A stretch of 43,608 nucleotides of DNA from Paenibacillus cisolokensis (lineage in GTDB: Bacteria; Bacillota; Bacilli; Paenibacillales; Paenibacillaceae): the NCBI RefSeq assembly GCF_018403665.1, contig NZ_BOVJ01000184.1:1-43608 (forward strand), written 5' to 3'. The stretch's first letter is position 1; every line of letters begins with the position of its first letter. This document shows, piece by piece, positions 16,924 to 25,185 of this stretch. A model generated the notes under the pieces. That model did not search any database and was not told where the DNA came from. It saw nothing but the letters and a program-made list of their open reading frames with translations. Made by a program: the position numbers and the translations under genes.

Positions 16924-17872
16924 CCGCGCTCACCTCCAACGTTTCAAGCCATGCCGCGGCGCGGCGCTCCATCCAGCGGACAATGTACGGATGGGGCAGC
17001 AACGGCTTGCCGTTATATTTATAGGAATACCCATTCAGTCTGGAAGGAATAACCTTCTGCGTAAAATAACCCGCGCTCAAAAAAAGCGGCACGACGAGTA
17101 CCGACTCCACCACGGGGTCCCGCTGCAGTTCCTCCATCCGGGAGGCCGCCTGATCGGGCAACAGCATCGCCGTCTCCGCACGCGCAAATCCGCCAAGTGT
17201 CCGGACGCGATCGGCGAGCAGCCGCATGCCGCGCTGCCACCGCTCGTGGAACGCCGGCTCCCCGCTGCCGTGAGCGATCAGCAGCACCGCTTCCCGCTCC
17301 GGATCGGCGGACAGCTCGCGAATATTCGCGTACAGCAGCTCCGCGATGTCCGGATCGTCGTCGATCGGATCACCGCAAGTGACCCGCATCGAGCCGATGC
17401 GGAACCGCTCCAGCTCGCCCGCGCGCTCGCCGACCGGCGGCATGCCGAACGCCTGCCCGATGTCGTCGACATGGGTGCTGCCGGAGGAGACGAACAGCGG
17501 CAGCACGAACAGCTCGGTCACACCGAGCGCCGCCAGCCGGTCGATGCCGTCCTGGATGAGACGGCCTTCGACCAGCTCCAGGAACGAACATACGACCGGC
17601 ACTCCTTGAAGCCGGTCGCTTGCGGCCGCGGCAGCGACCGCCTCCTCGACGAGGCGCACCCAGCCGGTTTCCCGCGAGCCGTGGCTGATGACGAGCACGC
17701 CGGGCTTGCCCGAACGGCCGGGTTTGCCGCCGGATGGCAGGCAATCAAGACTCATCCCGCCGCCGTCTGCATCCGCGCTGCCCAACTCCGGGCGCACCGC
17801 GCCGTCCGATACGGCGCCTGCGGCCCCGATCCGGGCGCTGCCCGGGCCGCTGCCTTCCGTCTTGCGGGTCAT
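16892..17872 (-). CDS. CbiX/SirB-type sirohydrochlorin chelatase-like protein
   Basis: 326 aa from the ATG at 17872; an ATG at 17917 is possible but would overlap yerC by 41 bases. After ~45 Gly/Ser/Ala-rich residues come two CbiX domains: LVISHGSRETGWVRLVEEA and LLIAHGSGEPAFHERWQ, each with the conserved His of the metal-insertion site, and VLPLFVSSGSTHVDDI and VVPLFLSAGYFTQKVIP, the second metal motif of each half. The family inserts Fe or Co into sirohydrochlorin for siroheme or cobalamin. No other tetrapyrrole genes are in view, so the metal cannot be assigned. It is coupled to yerC (7-base gap) and to dgkB (overlap). Confidence 0.82.
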   Translation of the reverse strand: MTRKTEGSGPGSARIGAAGAVSDGAVRPELGSADADGGGMSLDCLPSGGKPGRSGKPGVLVISHGSRETGWVRLVEEAVAAAAASDRLQGVPVVCSFLELVEGRLIQDGIDRLAALGVTELFVLPLFVSSGSTHVDDIGQAFGMPPVGERAGELERFRIGSMRVTCGDPIDDDPDIAELLYANIRELSADPEREAVLLIAHGSGEPAFHERWQRGMRLLADRVRTLGGFARAETAMLLPDQAASRMEELQRDPVVESVLVVPLFLSAGYFTQKVIPSRLNGYSYKYNGKPLLPHPYIVRWMERRAAAWLETLEVSAVDEQTGQTDL

Positions 17873-17876
17873 CGCG

Positions 17877-18166
17877 TCATCGTCCCAGGCGCTCGAGCGC
17901 CATCTTGTATCCGTCATTGCCGTAATTCAGGCAGCGCTTCACCCGCGAGATCGTCGCCGTGCTCGCCCCCGTCTCGGCCTCGATCTGATTATAGGTCGCG
18001 CCTTTGCCGAGCATCCGTGCCACCTCGAGCCGCTGCGACAGCGACTGGATTTCGTTCACCGTGCACAAATCATCGAAAAAATATAACATTCCTCAACCGT
18101 CTTCAATGTCAGAATCGCTTCGAATAATTGATCTATCGCCTTGTCGTTCAGCTTCTTCAGCTGCAT
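17877..18166 (-). CDS. yerC: YerC/TrpR-family transcriptional regulator (one frameshift as sequenced)
   Basis: About 96 aa after repair, the usual YerC length. ATG at 18166 (MQLKKLNDKAIDQLFEAIL) follows AGGGGTG. The frame breaks at the A6 run 18076-18081 (plus strand); one more base gives ECYIFFDDLCTVNEIQSL, matching the family core. The helix-turn-helix is YNQIEAETGASTATISRVKRC, with the ending LNYGNDGYKMAL. YerC proteins are small TrpR-superfamily DNA-binding proteins whose regulon is not well defined. It heads the yerC-chelatase-dgkB-rlmCD unit and has a good promoter just upstream. Confidence 0.87.
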
Positions 18167-18198
18167 ACCGCTTCACCCCTACGAGAACTGATATTCTC

Positions 18199-18227
18199 AT
18201 TGTATCGGGTTTACTTGCGTTATTCAA
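18199..18227 (-). promoter_or_regulatory. Sigma-A-like promoter of the yerC unit
   Basis: Minus strand TTGAAT (18222-18227), 17-base spacer, TACAAT (18199-18204), about 33 bases before the yerC start. An inverted repeat GAGAA-N6-TTCTC at 18183-18198 lies just downstream of the -10, where a repressor such as YerC itself might bind; that is a guess. Confidence 0.6.
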
Positions 18228-18384
18228 GCGTTACCGTATTCACGCTTTACAGAGTGGAAGAACCTGAACGCTGCGATATGCCGGCCATTCTATATAAATT
18301 CCAGCAAGATCGGGGCATTCGTCCAATCCTTATGTTTGCCTATCCCATACACTAATCATATCAAAACCAAAGGTTGTGATCCGC

Positions 18385-18951
18385 ATGAAGTATCGAAACG
18401 TTCCTTTCGGTAGCGGCTTCCAGCAATCGGGATCCCAATCATATCCGGGAGTTGCCAATCCATACACATACGGGGGAATCGGCACGCCGGGACAGTTCGG
18501 TACGCCGGGACAGTTCGGCACGCCCGGACAGTTCGGACCGCCAAACATCGTGCCGGTCACGCCGCATTCGGCCGAAACGCTGCCGGTCGTCGTACCGTCT
18601 TCCGCCGCCAAGCTGGTGGAGAAATCCGGTTCGAGTAAAACCGGTCTGTTTTCGCTTGACAAATTGTCCGATTTGAAAGGCATGCTCGACCGGATCGGCG
18701 GCATCGACGGCGTGCTGAACACCGTTACCAAGGTGCAAAAGATGGTCAACAGCGTACAGCAAATGGCGCCGATCGTCAAATTGCTGTGGAGTTCATTCGG
18801 CAAAGGCGGAAGCACCGCCACGGCGACAGCCGCCAGCAGCGGCGAGTGGAGGCCTCCCCGCCGCAAACGCAGGCGCAGACGGAAGACCACTTCCGCAGCG
18901 GGCTCCGGCAACAAGCGCAGACCCCCGCGTCCGCGCAGGCGCAGACGCTAA
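18385..18951 (+). CDS. YqfQ/VrrA-like basic protein with tandem repeats
   Basis: 188 aa, the only sizeable plus-strand core gene here. I use ATG at 18385; GTG at 18376 is an alternative. N-terminal 60 residues are Gly/Gln/Pro-rich and carry three tandem GTPGQFG units. A middle region has helices FSLDKLSDLKGMLDRIGGID and VLNTVTKVQKMVNSVQQMAPIVKLLWSSF, like the conserved core of YqfQ-type proteins of Bacillales. The last 45 residues are extremely Arg-rich (RPPRRKRRRRRKTT, RRPPRPRRRRR). A spore- or DNA-associated role is often supposed for such proteins; nothing in the sequence proves it. Confidence 0.75.
   Translation: MKYRNVPFGSGFQQSGSQSYPGVANPYTYGGIGTPGQFGTPGQFGTPGQFGPPNIVPVTPHSAETLPVVVPSSAAKLVEKSGSSKTGLFSLDKLSDLKGMLDRIGGIDGVLNTVTKVQKMVNSVQQMAPIVKLLWSSFGKGGSTATATAASSGEWRPPRRKRRRRRKTTSAAGSGNKRRPPRPRRRRR
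18483..18537 (+). repeat. 18-bp tandem repeat, three copies, inside the YqfQ-like gene
   Basis: Unit ACGCCGGGACAGTTCGGC/T repeated three times with one or two differences, encoding GTPGQFG/TPGQFG. In frame, so copy-number change alters length without breaking the protein. Confidence 0.85.
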
Positions 18952-19086
18952 TGCTATCGACGCCCCGATGTGCGGCCGCCATCCGTCCGAAAAAACGAAA
19001 AATCCCCCGATTCCGCAACCGCCTGCCCGTCTCCGGCGTCGCACTCCCGGCGCAGGAGACGGATTTCAGGACGGAATTCCCCCCAG

Positions 19087-19139
19087 CAAAAAAGCCCTTC
19101 AACGTTCCGCGCACCATCGGCCGGAATCGTTAAAAGGCT
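19087..19139 (-). terminator. Terminator after the phosphate transporter gene
   Basis: Minus strand: AGCCTTTTAACG and CGTTGAAGGGCT pair over 12 bp with G-T wobbles, a 23-base loop between them, then T6. It lies ~16 bases past the transporter stop. Confidence 0.6.
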
Positions 19140-19154
19140 GTCCTGAAGCAACTA

Positions 19155-20150
19155 TCACAAAAACAACGCTTCGATAAGACCGAATACGAGCGCCGCAAAC
19201 ACCATCGTAATCGGGATCGTAATAAACCAGGCCATAACAATCCGGCCCGCGACGCCCCATTTGACGCTGGAGAACCGCTTCGCGCTGCCGACGCCCAGTA
19301 TCGCCGAGGTGATGACATGCGTCGTGCTGACCGGGAAGTGCAGCACCGTCGCCGACAGGATGACGCTTGCCGAAGTAATATCTGCGGCAAAACCGTTGAT
19401 CGGCTCGATTTTGAAAATTTTCGTACCCATCGTCTTGATAATTTTCCAGCCGCCGACCGAAGTGCCGAGCGCCATTGCCGTCGCCGCGGATATTTTCACC
19501 CATAGCGGAACGTCCAGCGTGTCCTGTATCCCCGCCGCAACCAGAGCGAACGTAATAATGCCCATCGCCTTCTGCGCGTCGTTCGTACCGTGCGAGAAGG
19601 CCTGGAATGACGCGGTAATGATCTGGCAGAAGCGAAAGCCTTTGTTAACCGAATGCGGACTTGAGTTGGCAAAAATCCGCTTCAGCAGCCACATGATAAT
19701 GAAACCGGCAGCGAACGCGATCAACGGCGACAGAATGAGCGCCTTGATAATATCGATAAAGCCCGAAGCGTTGATGCCGCCAAAACCGGCAGCTCCGATC
19801 ACCGCGCCGGCGAGCGAGCCGATCAGCGCATGCGAAGACGACGACGGAATGCCGAACCACCAGGTGATCAGGTTCCAGGCAATCGCGGCGATCAGCGTCG
19901 CAATGACAATATAAACGCCATGTTCGAGCTTCGCCGGATCGGCCACGCCCCCTCCGATCATCTTCGCCACGCCCGTAAACGACAGCGCGCCGACGAAGTT
20001 CATGACCGACGCCAGCAGAATCGCCGTACGGGGCTTCAGCGCGCGCGTCGAAACCGAAGTGGCGATCGCATTCGCCGTATCGTGAAATCCATTGATGAAA
20101 TCGAATGAAAGCGCCAGAAAGACAACCAGCCACAATACGTAAAGTTCCAT
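19155..20150 (-). CDS. pit: PiT-family inorganic phosphate transporter
   Basis: 331 aa, about ten hydrophobic helices. The two PiT signatures are present: GFHDTANAIATSVSTRALKP near residues 22-41 (containing the GANDVANA-like motif) and SHGTNDAQKAMGII near 190-203. It imports phosphate as a metal-phosphate complex with protons in the cytoplasmic membrane. The gene starts 20 bases after a DUF47/PhoU-like gene, the classic pair (pit with its accessory). Uses ATG at 20150. Family members of this length are single PiT proteins without the long cytoplasmic loop of some eukaryotic forms. Confidence 0.93.
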   Translation of the reverse strand: MELYVLWLVVFLALSFDFINGFHDTANAIATSVSTRALKPRTAILLASVMNFVGALSFTGVAKMIGGGVADPAKLEHGVYIVIATLIAAIAWNLITWWFGIPSSSSHALIGSLAGAVIGAAGFGGINASGFIDIIKALILSPLIAFAAGFIIMWLLKRIFANSSPHSVNKGFRFCQIITASFQAFSHGTNDAQKAMGIITFALVAAGIQDTLDVPLWVKISAATAMALGTSVGGWKIIKTMGTKIFKIEPINGFAADITSASVILSATVLHFPVSTTHVITSAILGVGSAKRFSSVKWGVAGRIVMAWFITIPITMVFAALVFGLIEALFL

Positions 20151-20169
20151 GCTACCCCCGGCTCCTCAA

Positions 20170-20763
20170 TTAACTATTCCGCATAATAATCGATTCCAGG
20201 GTATTGGCAACATCTTCGCAGCAATCCGTTGTCGCTTCCAGACGTTCGTAAATTTCTTTGCGCTTGATCACTTCAAGCGGGTCCGTCACATTGGCGAACA
20301 GCGTTTTAATGCATACCCGCAGCAGATCGTCCGCCTGATTCTCCAGCTCGTTAAGCGCGATGCAAGGCTCGCGCATCGCCAGCAGCTTCTTCTGCGTCAG
20401 CAAACCGATTGCTTTCTTGATCTGATGCGAAGAGCGCACCAGATTATCCGCGAACAACCTGATGTATTCGTCCGGTTCCTGGATATGGTACATTTCGAAA
20501 CGCGAAGCGCTCGCCTCGATACCGTCCATCACGTCGTCCAGCGACGTAATCAGTGCCAATATATCCTCCCGCTCGATCGGCGTAATGAAGGTCTTGTTCA
20601 GCTCGGTGTATATCGTGTGCGTATAAGCGTCACATTTGCTTTCCAATTCCTTCATGTCTTTGGAAAAGGTGGCGGCATCCGAAAGCTTGTCCAAATTATT
20701 GGCAAAATACTCGGCCGCTTCAACCAGGGTGCCCGCCATGTTTTCGAGAGTTTGGAAAAACAT
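20170..20763 (-). CDS. DUF47 (PhoU-like) accessory of the phosphate transporter
   Basis: 197 aa, all-helical, in the family of PhoU-related proteins that precede pit genes and modulate transport. Conserved pieces: FITPIEREDILALITSLDDVMDGIE (residues ~59-83, shown in part) and ANTLESIIMRNS at the end. ATG at 20763 has no ribosome binding site. A second ATG at 20779 (MFKKTN) has AAAGGGG at the right distance but is out of frame by one. Family members usually begin with about 5-10 extra basic residues, so an unseen error near 20756-20770 may hide the true start. Confidence 0.85.
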   Translation of the reverse strand: MFFQTLENMAGTLVEAAEYFANNLDKLSDAATFSKDMKELESKCDAYTHTIYTELNKTFITPIEREDILALITSLDDVMDGIEASASRFEMYHIQEPDEYIRLFADNLVRSSHQIKKAIGLLTQKKLLAMREPCIALNELENQADDLLRVCIKTLFANVTDPLEVIKRKEIYERLEATTDCCEDVANTLESIIMRNS

Positions 20764-20911
20764 TTGTCTTCTTGAACATCGTTTATCCCCTTTTGTCCGC
20801 TATGGAGTATAGGCACGAACAGCAAACGAACCTTTCTAATCTTAGCACACATTTATTAAGGTATTGTAAATTTTTTTGACAATTTTTCTTTTTTCAAGCC
20901 TGTCCGACAAC

Positions 20912-20945
20912 AAAAACGTGCGGGATCGAAAATGACCCGCACGTT
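20912..20945 (-). terminator. Terminator of the YerB-like gene
   Basis: Minus strand AACGTGCGGG, 11-base loop, CCCGCACGTT (10-bp perfect stem), followed by TTT and G. It lies 26 bases past the stop at 20971. Confidence 0.85.
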
Positions 20946-20970
20946 TCATTGTATCCTTCCCGAGCGATTA

Positions 20971-22134
20971 TTACCCCAAAGTGACATGTTCGGCGAAAGA
21001 CGGACTGTTCGGCACAATATGGTAGAACGTTTTGCCCGGCGCAAACGGCAGCTCGGCTCCGTCCTTCATAATACGAATGACTCCGTCCAATCGCTCCCAT
21101 CGCGCCCGAATTGCTTCGCCGCCGCGAATGAGCAGCGCTTCACCGCCTTTATCCAGATTGATCTTCAGCCGTCCGACATTGTCGTAGACCTGATGGTCGG
21201 CTCCGAGAACGACAAGGTTCGCTGCCTCCAGCGCTTCGCCGGTATTCAGGTCGATATGCGACTTGCCGTTAATGCTGCGCTTGTAGACGTCTTCCTGGGC
21301 GTCATACGCATACGACACCACATAATCCTTCAGCAGAAAGCGGATGTCGACGCTTGTCGCCGGAGCAGTCTCCGTCGAACCGGCGGTATCTGTCGAGCCT
21401 GCGTTATCTGCCGAACCGGCCGTCCCCGCTCCGCCTTCCGTCACCGATGAGGATTCCGCATCCGCCGCCGCTTTTTGCGATAGTTCCTCGAAATAGAACA
21501 TCGGCGGGCGCTTGTCCGCTTTGTAGCCTTTTTTGTCCGCGCCTTCGCGCAGCTTCTCCAGATTGGAATACAGGTTGTGCGGTGCCTTGCGCGAGCTGTC
21601 GCGCCAGAAATAGCTTCCGGCGTTCGTAATTTCGTCCAGATACGCCTTGCCCGCCTGTTTGTTTTGCAATATCGCGTACGCATCGGTGCTGCCGCCGGCA
21701 TGCGCGAGCACGGCGCGGTACGATTCGCCGATTTCGATCAAGTAGGGACGAATGCTGCGAATCGGACCGATCGGCTCGTCGAAGCTTTCGCTCTGGAATA
21801 TCGCGACTAGCCGTGTTATCCCGCCTTCCGCCAAAATCTCCCAGATCATATCCGCATGCGACAGTCCCGACTGCGGCCGCGCCGCGCTGAAGTTGTTGAT
21901 CATAACGGCGATAGGCCGCTCTTTCGCCTCTTCCTCAAGCCCAAGCCCGGTAAGCGGTGCAGTGAAAGCCGGGGCCGCCGGCTTCTCTTCCTGGGGTTCC
22001 GACTGCGCCGGCATCTCTTCGGCCGGCTCCGGCGGTGCGGTTTCCGGCTCGACCGGGCGCTGGCAACCAGCCGCCGCGAGCATGGCCGCGATCAGCGCCA
22101 AGGCGGATATGCGGCGCACCTTGCTTTTGTTCAT
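20971..22134 (-). CDS. yerB: DUF3048 (YerB-family) lipoprotein
   Basis: 387 aa. Type II signal peptide with lipobox AAAGC (Cys at residue 24), then a Pro/Glu-rich linker (EPETAPPEPAEEMPAQ). DUF3048 core begins at PLTGLGLEEEAKERPIAVMI and holds ARPQSGLSHADMIWEILAEGGITR, IGPIRSIRPYLIEI and HAGGSTDAYAIL. A Ser/Ala/Thr-rich stretch near residues 230-260 (GTAGSADNAGSTDTAG) interrupts the two halves. The C-terminal half has GEALEAANLVVLGA and the WERLDGVIRIMKDGAELPFAPGK end. The function of YerB-type proteins is not established; an exported, membrane-tethered role is clear. In Bacillus yerB lies between the pur operon and yerC, as here. Confidence 0.85.
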   Translation of the reverse strand: MNKSKVRRISALALIAAMLAAAGCQRPVEPETAPPEPAEEMPAQSEPQEEKPAAPAFTAPLTGLGLEEEAKERPIAVMINNFSAARPQSGLSHADMIWEILAEGGITRLVAIFQSESFDEPIGPIRSIRPYLIEIGESYRAVLAHAGGSTDAYAILQNKQAGKAYLDEITNAGSYFWRDSSRKAPHNLYSNLEKLREGADKKGYKADKRPPMFYFEELSQKAAADAESSSVTEGGAGTAGSADNAGSTDTAGSTETAPATSVDIRFLLKDYVVSYAYDAQEDVYKRSINGKSHIDLNTGEALEAANLVVLGADHQVYDNVGRLKINLDKGGEALLIRGGEAIRARWERLDGVIRIMKDGAELPFAPGKTFYHIVPNSPSFAEHVTLG

Positions 22135-22405
22135 ATGAAAATCCCGTCCAATCTTTCCGTATTTTCTACCCTATCAGTTTATCGTGTTTGTCCGCCTGCG
22201 AGAAGAGCAAAATGCCAAAAAATGCTGGAAACCGTTTCGGACAAGCATGTTTCGGAAAAGCGGCACGTAATGGTGATGGAGTTCGTCAAGCACCGGCATA
22301 TTGCGGGAGCGGCAGGCTTAACGGCTGGAAGGGAGTTAAACAAAAACAGAGAGAAGAAGAATAGATACGGAGATTTCTTGATCCGGGGATCGGCGTTGGC
22401 CGCTG

Positions 22406-22429
22406 GATGCGGCGGGCAACCGCCGCATC
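22406..22429 (-). other. Perfect 10-bp hairpin overlapping the hydrolase stop
   Basis: GATGCGGCGG, loop GCAA, CCGCCGCATC on the plus strand, beginning at the stop codon of the hydrolase gene. There is no T-run after it on the minus strand, so it is not a standard intrinsic terminator; it may protect mRNA 3' ends. Bases 22135-22405 otherwise show nothing clear. Confidence 0.6.
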
Positions 22430-23249
22430 AAATGCTCCAATGATGCCATTCCTCCTGCCGTTTGTCCAGTTTGGCGAGCCAGTCGCCCGTGACGCGGATC
22501 GCTTCCTCCTGATGTTTGCGGGACGAGAAGGTATGGTTTGCCTGAAACAAAATTTCCTTGTCGCACAATCCTTCGCCGCGCGTCCAGAAAATTTTCTGAT
22601 ACAAAAATCCGTAATCGACCGGAATCATTTCATCGCCCGTTCCGTGGACGATGAGCACATCTCCGCCGAAACGCGGCGCCGTTTGAAACGGCTGATGATC
22701 CATCAAGGAATGGAAAAATGCCGATTTCAGCGTATAGCCCATATAATCGACCGCACCTTTTTTCACCGATTCGTCATAGGCATCCCGGCCGACGATGCGA
22801 ACGATGTCATTGAACGGATAACCGACAGCCGACCAGAGGACAAGCCGCTTAACCCGACGGTCCCGAACGGCCGTCTGCAGCGCGACCGCTCCTCCGAGAC
22901 TATGCCCGAGCAGCGTAACGCGAAGCGGGTCGACGCAGTCCATCGACAATACGTAGTCGAGTGCCGTACGGGTCTGCCCGATCATGGAGTCCATGCCGAG
23001 AGCGCCGTAGTCGCCTTCGCTTTCCCCGCATCCGCCATAGTCGAAACGCAGCACGAACATGCCTTCTTCGGCAAGCGCACGCGCCGTTTTGACGAACAGC
23101 CGATCCACGCCGATCCGGTTGCCGATGAACCCGTGGCAGATGACGACAGCCGGATGCTTGCCGTCGTCCGTCATCGGCGCGACCGGATAATGCAGCGTCG
23201 CCGCCAGTTTTAATCCATCCTCGTGATGTAGCGCGATTTGCTTTTCCAC
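22428..23249 (-). CDS. Alpha/beta hydrolase (serine esterase/peptidase-like)
   Basis: 273 aa, no signal peptide. Alpha/beta-hydrolase fold: oxyanion strand ICHGFIGNRIGVDRL, nucleophile elbow LGHSLGGAVALQTA near residues 113-126, acid DVLIVHGTGDEMIPVDYG near 200-217 and the catalytic His in FQANHTFSSRKHQEE near 240. That is a complete triad. The starting MEKQIALHHEDGLKLAATLH is typical of cytosolic hydrolases with esterase or acyl-peptide activity; the substrate is unknown. The gene stands alone between a DnaA-box region and the YerB unit. Confidence 0.85.
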   Translation of the reverse strand: MEKQIALHHEDGLKLAATLHYPVAPMTDDGKHPAVVICHGFIGNRIGVDRLFVKTARALAEEGMFVLRFDYGGCGESEGDYGALGMDSMIGQTRTALDYVLSMDCVDPLRVTLLGHSLGGAVALQTAVRDRRVKRLVLWSAVGYPFNDIVRIVGRDAYDESVKKGAVDYMGYTLKSAFFHSLMDHQPFQTAPRFGGDVLIVHGTGDEMIPVDYGFLYQKIFWTRGEGLCDKEILFQANHTFSSRKHQEEAIRVTGDWLAKLDKRQEEWHHWSI

Positions 23250-23284
23250 ACGGTAGCCCTCCTTAAATCTTGGCGCTTGAAGCG

Positions 23285-23475
23285 TTATACACAGATAAGC
23301 TTTCAGTATTCACAATAATGGCCCATTACTCCACAGATTTTGCACAGAAATATTCACAATCGGTTGTTCATACGGTCCATGAGATGAAAACAGGGGAAAA
23401 ATAGCCAAACAAGTGCTCACAACTTTTTATCGGTTATCCACTTGACTTTTTTATGTTGTACACATGTTATCCACA
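23285..23475. promoter_or_regulatory. Cluster of DnaA-box-like sequences
   Basis: The gap between the hydrolase and the small ORF holds TTATACACA (23285-23293) and TTATCCACA (23467-23475), both exact TTATNCACA, plus one-mismatch sites GTATTCACA (23306-23314), ATATTCACA (23350-23358), TTATCCACT (23434-23442) and TTGTACACA (23456-23464), all on the plus strand. Six in 190 bp is far above chance. Bacillus has several such DnaA-box clusters away from oriC that titrate DnaA; no dnaA or dnaN gene is present. Confidence 0.65.
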
Positions 23476-23665
23476 ACCTGTGTGTATCTTTTGCTTTCGC
23501 CCCAATTCTCAATAAACTCATAATTCTTACCTGTTTACTATGAATTACACCTATAATAGCATCATTATCCTTCGCTCGTCAATAGATGAAAGTTGAACAT
23601 CTTGTGCCATCGTGATGTATCCGAAACGAAATGCGGACATACTATCCTTAAAAAGAGGTGATCGC

Positions 23666-23785
23666 ATGCCCGCCTGGATCGTATGGTTAACGGAGCATTG
23701 GTTTGCCGTCCTGCTTCTGATCGGTGTCATTGCCGCCATCCTGTACGTTATCACGAATTTCAACCATTTGTTTTATAAAGAATGA
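23666..23785 (+). CDS. 39-aa single-pass membrane peptide
   Basis: MPAWIVWLTEHW followed by a helix (FAVLLLIGVIAAILYVI) and the tail TNFNHLFYKE. The start at 23666 follows a near-perfect Shine-Dalgarno (AGAGGTGAT, 4-5 bases before ATG), better than most large genes here. It ends inside the converging histidine kinase gene (13-base overlap of ends). No family recognised. Small helical peptides of this sort are common and often missed in Paenibacillaceae genomes; a role is unknown. Confidence 0.6.
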   Translation: MPAWIVWLTEHWFAVLLLIGVIAAILYVITNFNHLFYKE

Positions 23786-25185
23786 TTCGTCTCGCCCTCC
23801 GGCTTCGCAAGCGGAATTTGCACCGTCACGACGGTGCCCGATCCCGGTTCGCTGTCCAGCTTCAAGGTGCCGTTATGCAGTTCGACGATCTCTTTGCAAA
23901 TCGCCAGACCGAGACCGCTGCCCGCCTTGCTTCCCGACGCTTTGTAAAACTTGTCCGTCACATGGGGCAGGTCTTCCGGTTCGATGCCGATCCCGGTATC
24001 CGCAATCGTCAGCACCGCATGCTGTTCGTCACAGGAGGTCGTGACCCGTATGATGCCGCTGCTGGGCGTAAATTTGAAAGCATTGTCCAAAAGATTGATG
24101 AGCACCTGCTTCAGCCGGTTGACGTCGCCGTTTACGATGAGCGGCATTTTGCACAGGGACGAAACGAGCCGTACGCCCGTCTCCTCCTGGCGCACCCCCA
24201 TCTGCCGGACCGACTCCCGCACCGTATCGTTGAGGTTCATTTCCTCCGGCGTCAGCACCATATTGTTCGCGAACAGCTTGGAGAAATCGAGCAAATCCTC
24301 CACAAGCCCCGACAATCGTTCCGTTTCCCTCTGAATAATGGCGAAGCCGAGCTTCATTTCTTCTTCATCCGTCGCACCGTCGGACAATGTCTCGCTCCAT
24401 CCCTTGATGGAAGTTAACGGCGTGCGAAGCTCATGCGAGATCGAGGAAATAAAATCGTTCTTCAGTTTTTCGCGTTTTGTCAGCTCGACTGCGAGCGTAT
24501 TGAGCGTATCGGCAAGCTGGCCGATTTCGTCATGCCGTTTGCGCGTTACGCGGCGCGTCCAGTCTCCGTCGGCCATCAGCCTGGCGGAACGGGTCAGTTC
24601 CCGAATCGGCATCGAGATGCGCTGCGCCATAAAGAGGCTCAAACCGAGGAAGAGCAGCACGACAACGGCGCCTGTAAGCAGCGTAAGCCTGAACAACTGC
24701 ATCACCATGGCGTCAACCTGCTGCAGCGAAGCGGAATATCGGAGCAGCGCCACGATCCGGTCTCCCTGCTTCACCGGGACCGTCGCCGCGATGATCCGTT
24801 CTCCGTCTTCTGGATCGACGCCGCGCCAGACGCCCGTTTTGCCCCGCATCGCTTCATCCACGTCCGCGGTCGTCAGGCGCTGCCCCCCGCCGAATCCGCT
24901 GCCGTCCATTCGCAGCTTCCCCTCGATGTCCAGCAGCTGAATTTGCGGATGCACTTTGGCCATATGCTGCAGCACGTAATCGGCTTTGTTCCTCATCGTA
25001 TAGCTTGCCGCCAGCGAGCGGCCGTGCGCCTGCAAATCGGACTCCGCTTTGTCCCGCATGGCGCTGGCGGCGCTGCCGTAGTAATACTGATAAATAAGCG
25101 TCATAAACAGCCCGCCGAGGACGAATACGACCAATATGACGAGCAGCAGGTAACTCCATACGATTCTTGTTCTCAGACTTCTCAT
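23773..25185 (-). CDS. Membrane sensor histidine kinase
   Basis: 470 aa. Two membrane helices (~10-31 and ~165-187) enclose an extracellular sensor of ~130 residues. HAMP follows (RISMPIRELTRSARLMADGD), then HisKA with the phospho-acceptor SSISHELRTPLTSIKGW (His near 252), and HATPase_c with N box VLINLLDNAFKF, G1 DTGIGIEPEDLPHV and G2 GSGLGLAICKEIV. All catalytic boxes are intact. The start ATG at 25185 overlaps the regulator's stop (ATGA), so the two are coupled. It autophosphorylates and passes the phosphate to the adjacent regulator. Signal unknown; the co-transcribed lipoprotein and deacetylase suggest an envelope cue. Confidence 0.93.
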   Translation of the reverse strand: MRSLRTRIVWSYLLLVILVVFVLGGLFMTLIYQYYYGSAASAMRDKAESDLQAHGRSLAASYTMRNKADYVLQHMAKVHPQIQLLDIEGKLRMDGSGFGGGQRLTTADVDEAMRGKTGVWRGVDPEDGERIIAATVPVKQGDRIVALLRYSASLQQVDAMVMQLFRLTLLTGAVVVLLFLGLSLFMAQRISMPIRELTRSARLMADGDWTRRVTRKRHDEIGQLADTLNTLAVELTKREKLKNDFISSISHELRTPLTSIKGWSETLSDGATDEEEMKLGFAIIQRETERLSGLVEDLLDFSKLFANNMVLTPEEMNLNDTVRESVRQMGVRQEETGVRLVSSLCKMPLIVNGDVNRLKQVLINLLDNAFKFTPSSGIIRVTTSCDEQHAVLTIADTGIGIEPEDLPHVTDKFYKASGSKAGSGLGLAICKEIVELHNGTLKLDSEPGSGTVVTVQIPLAKPEGETNHSL

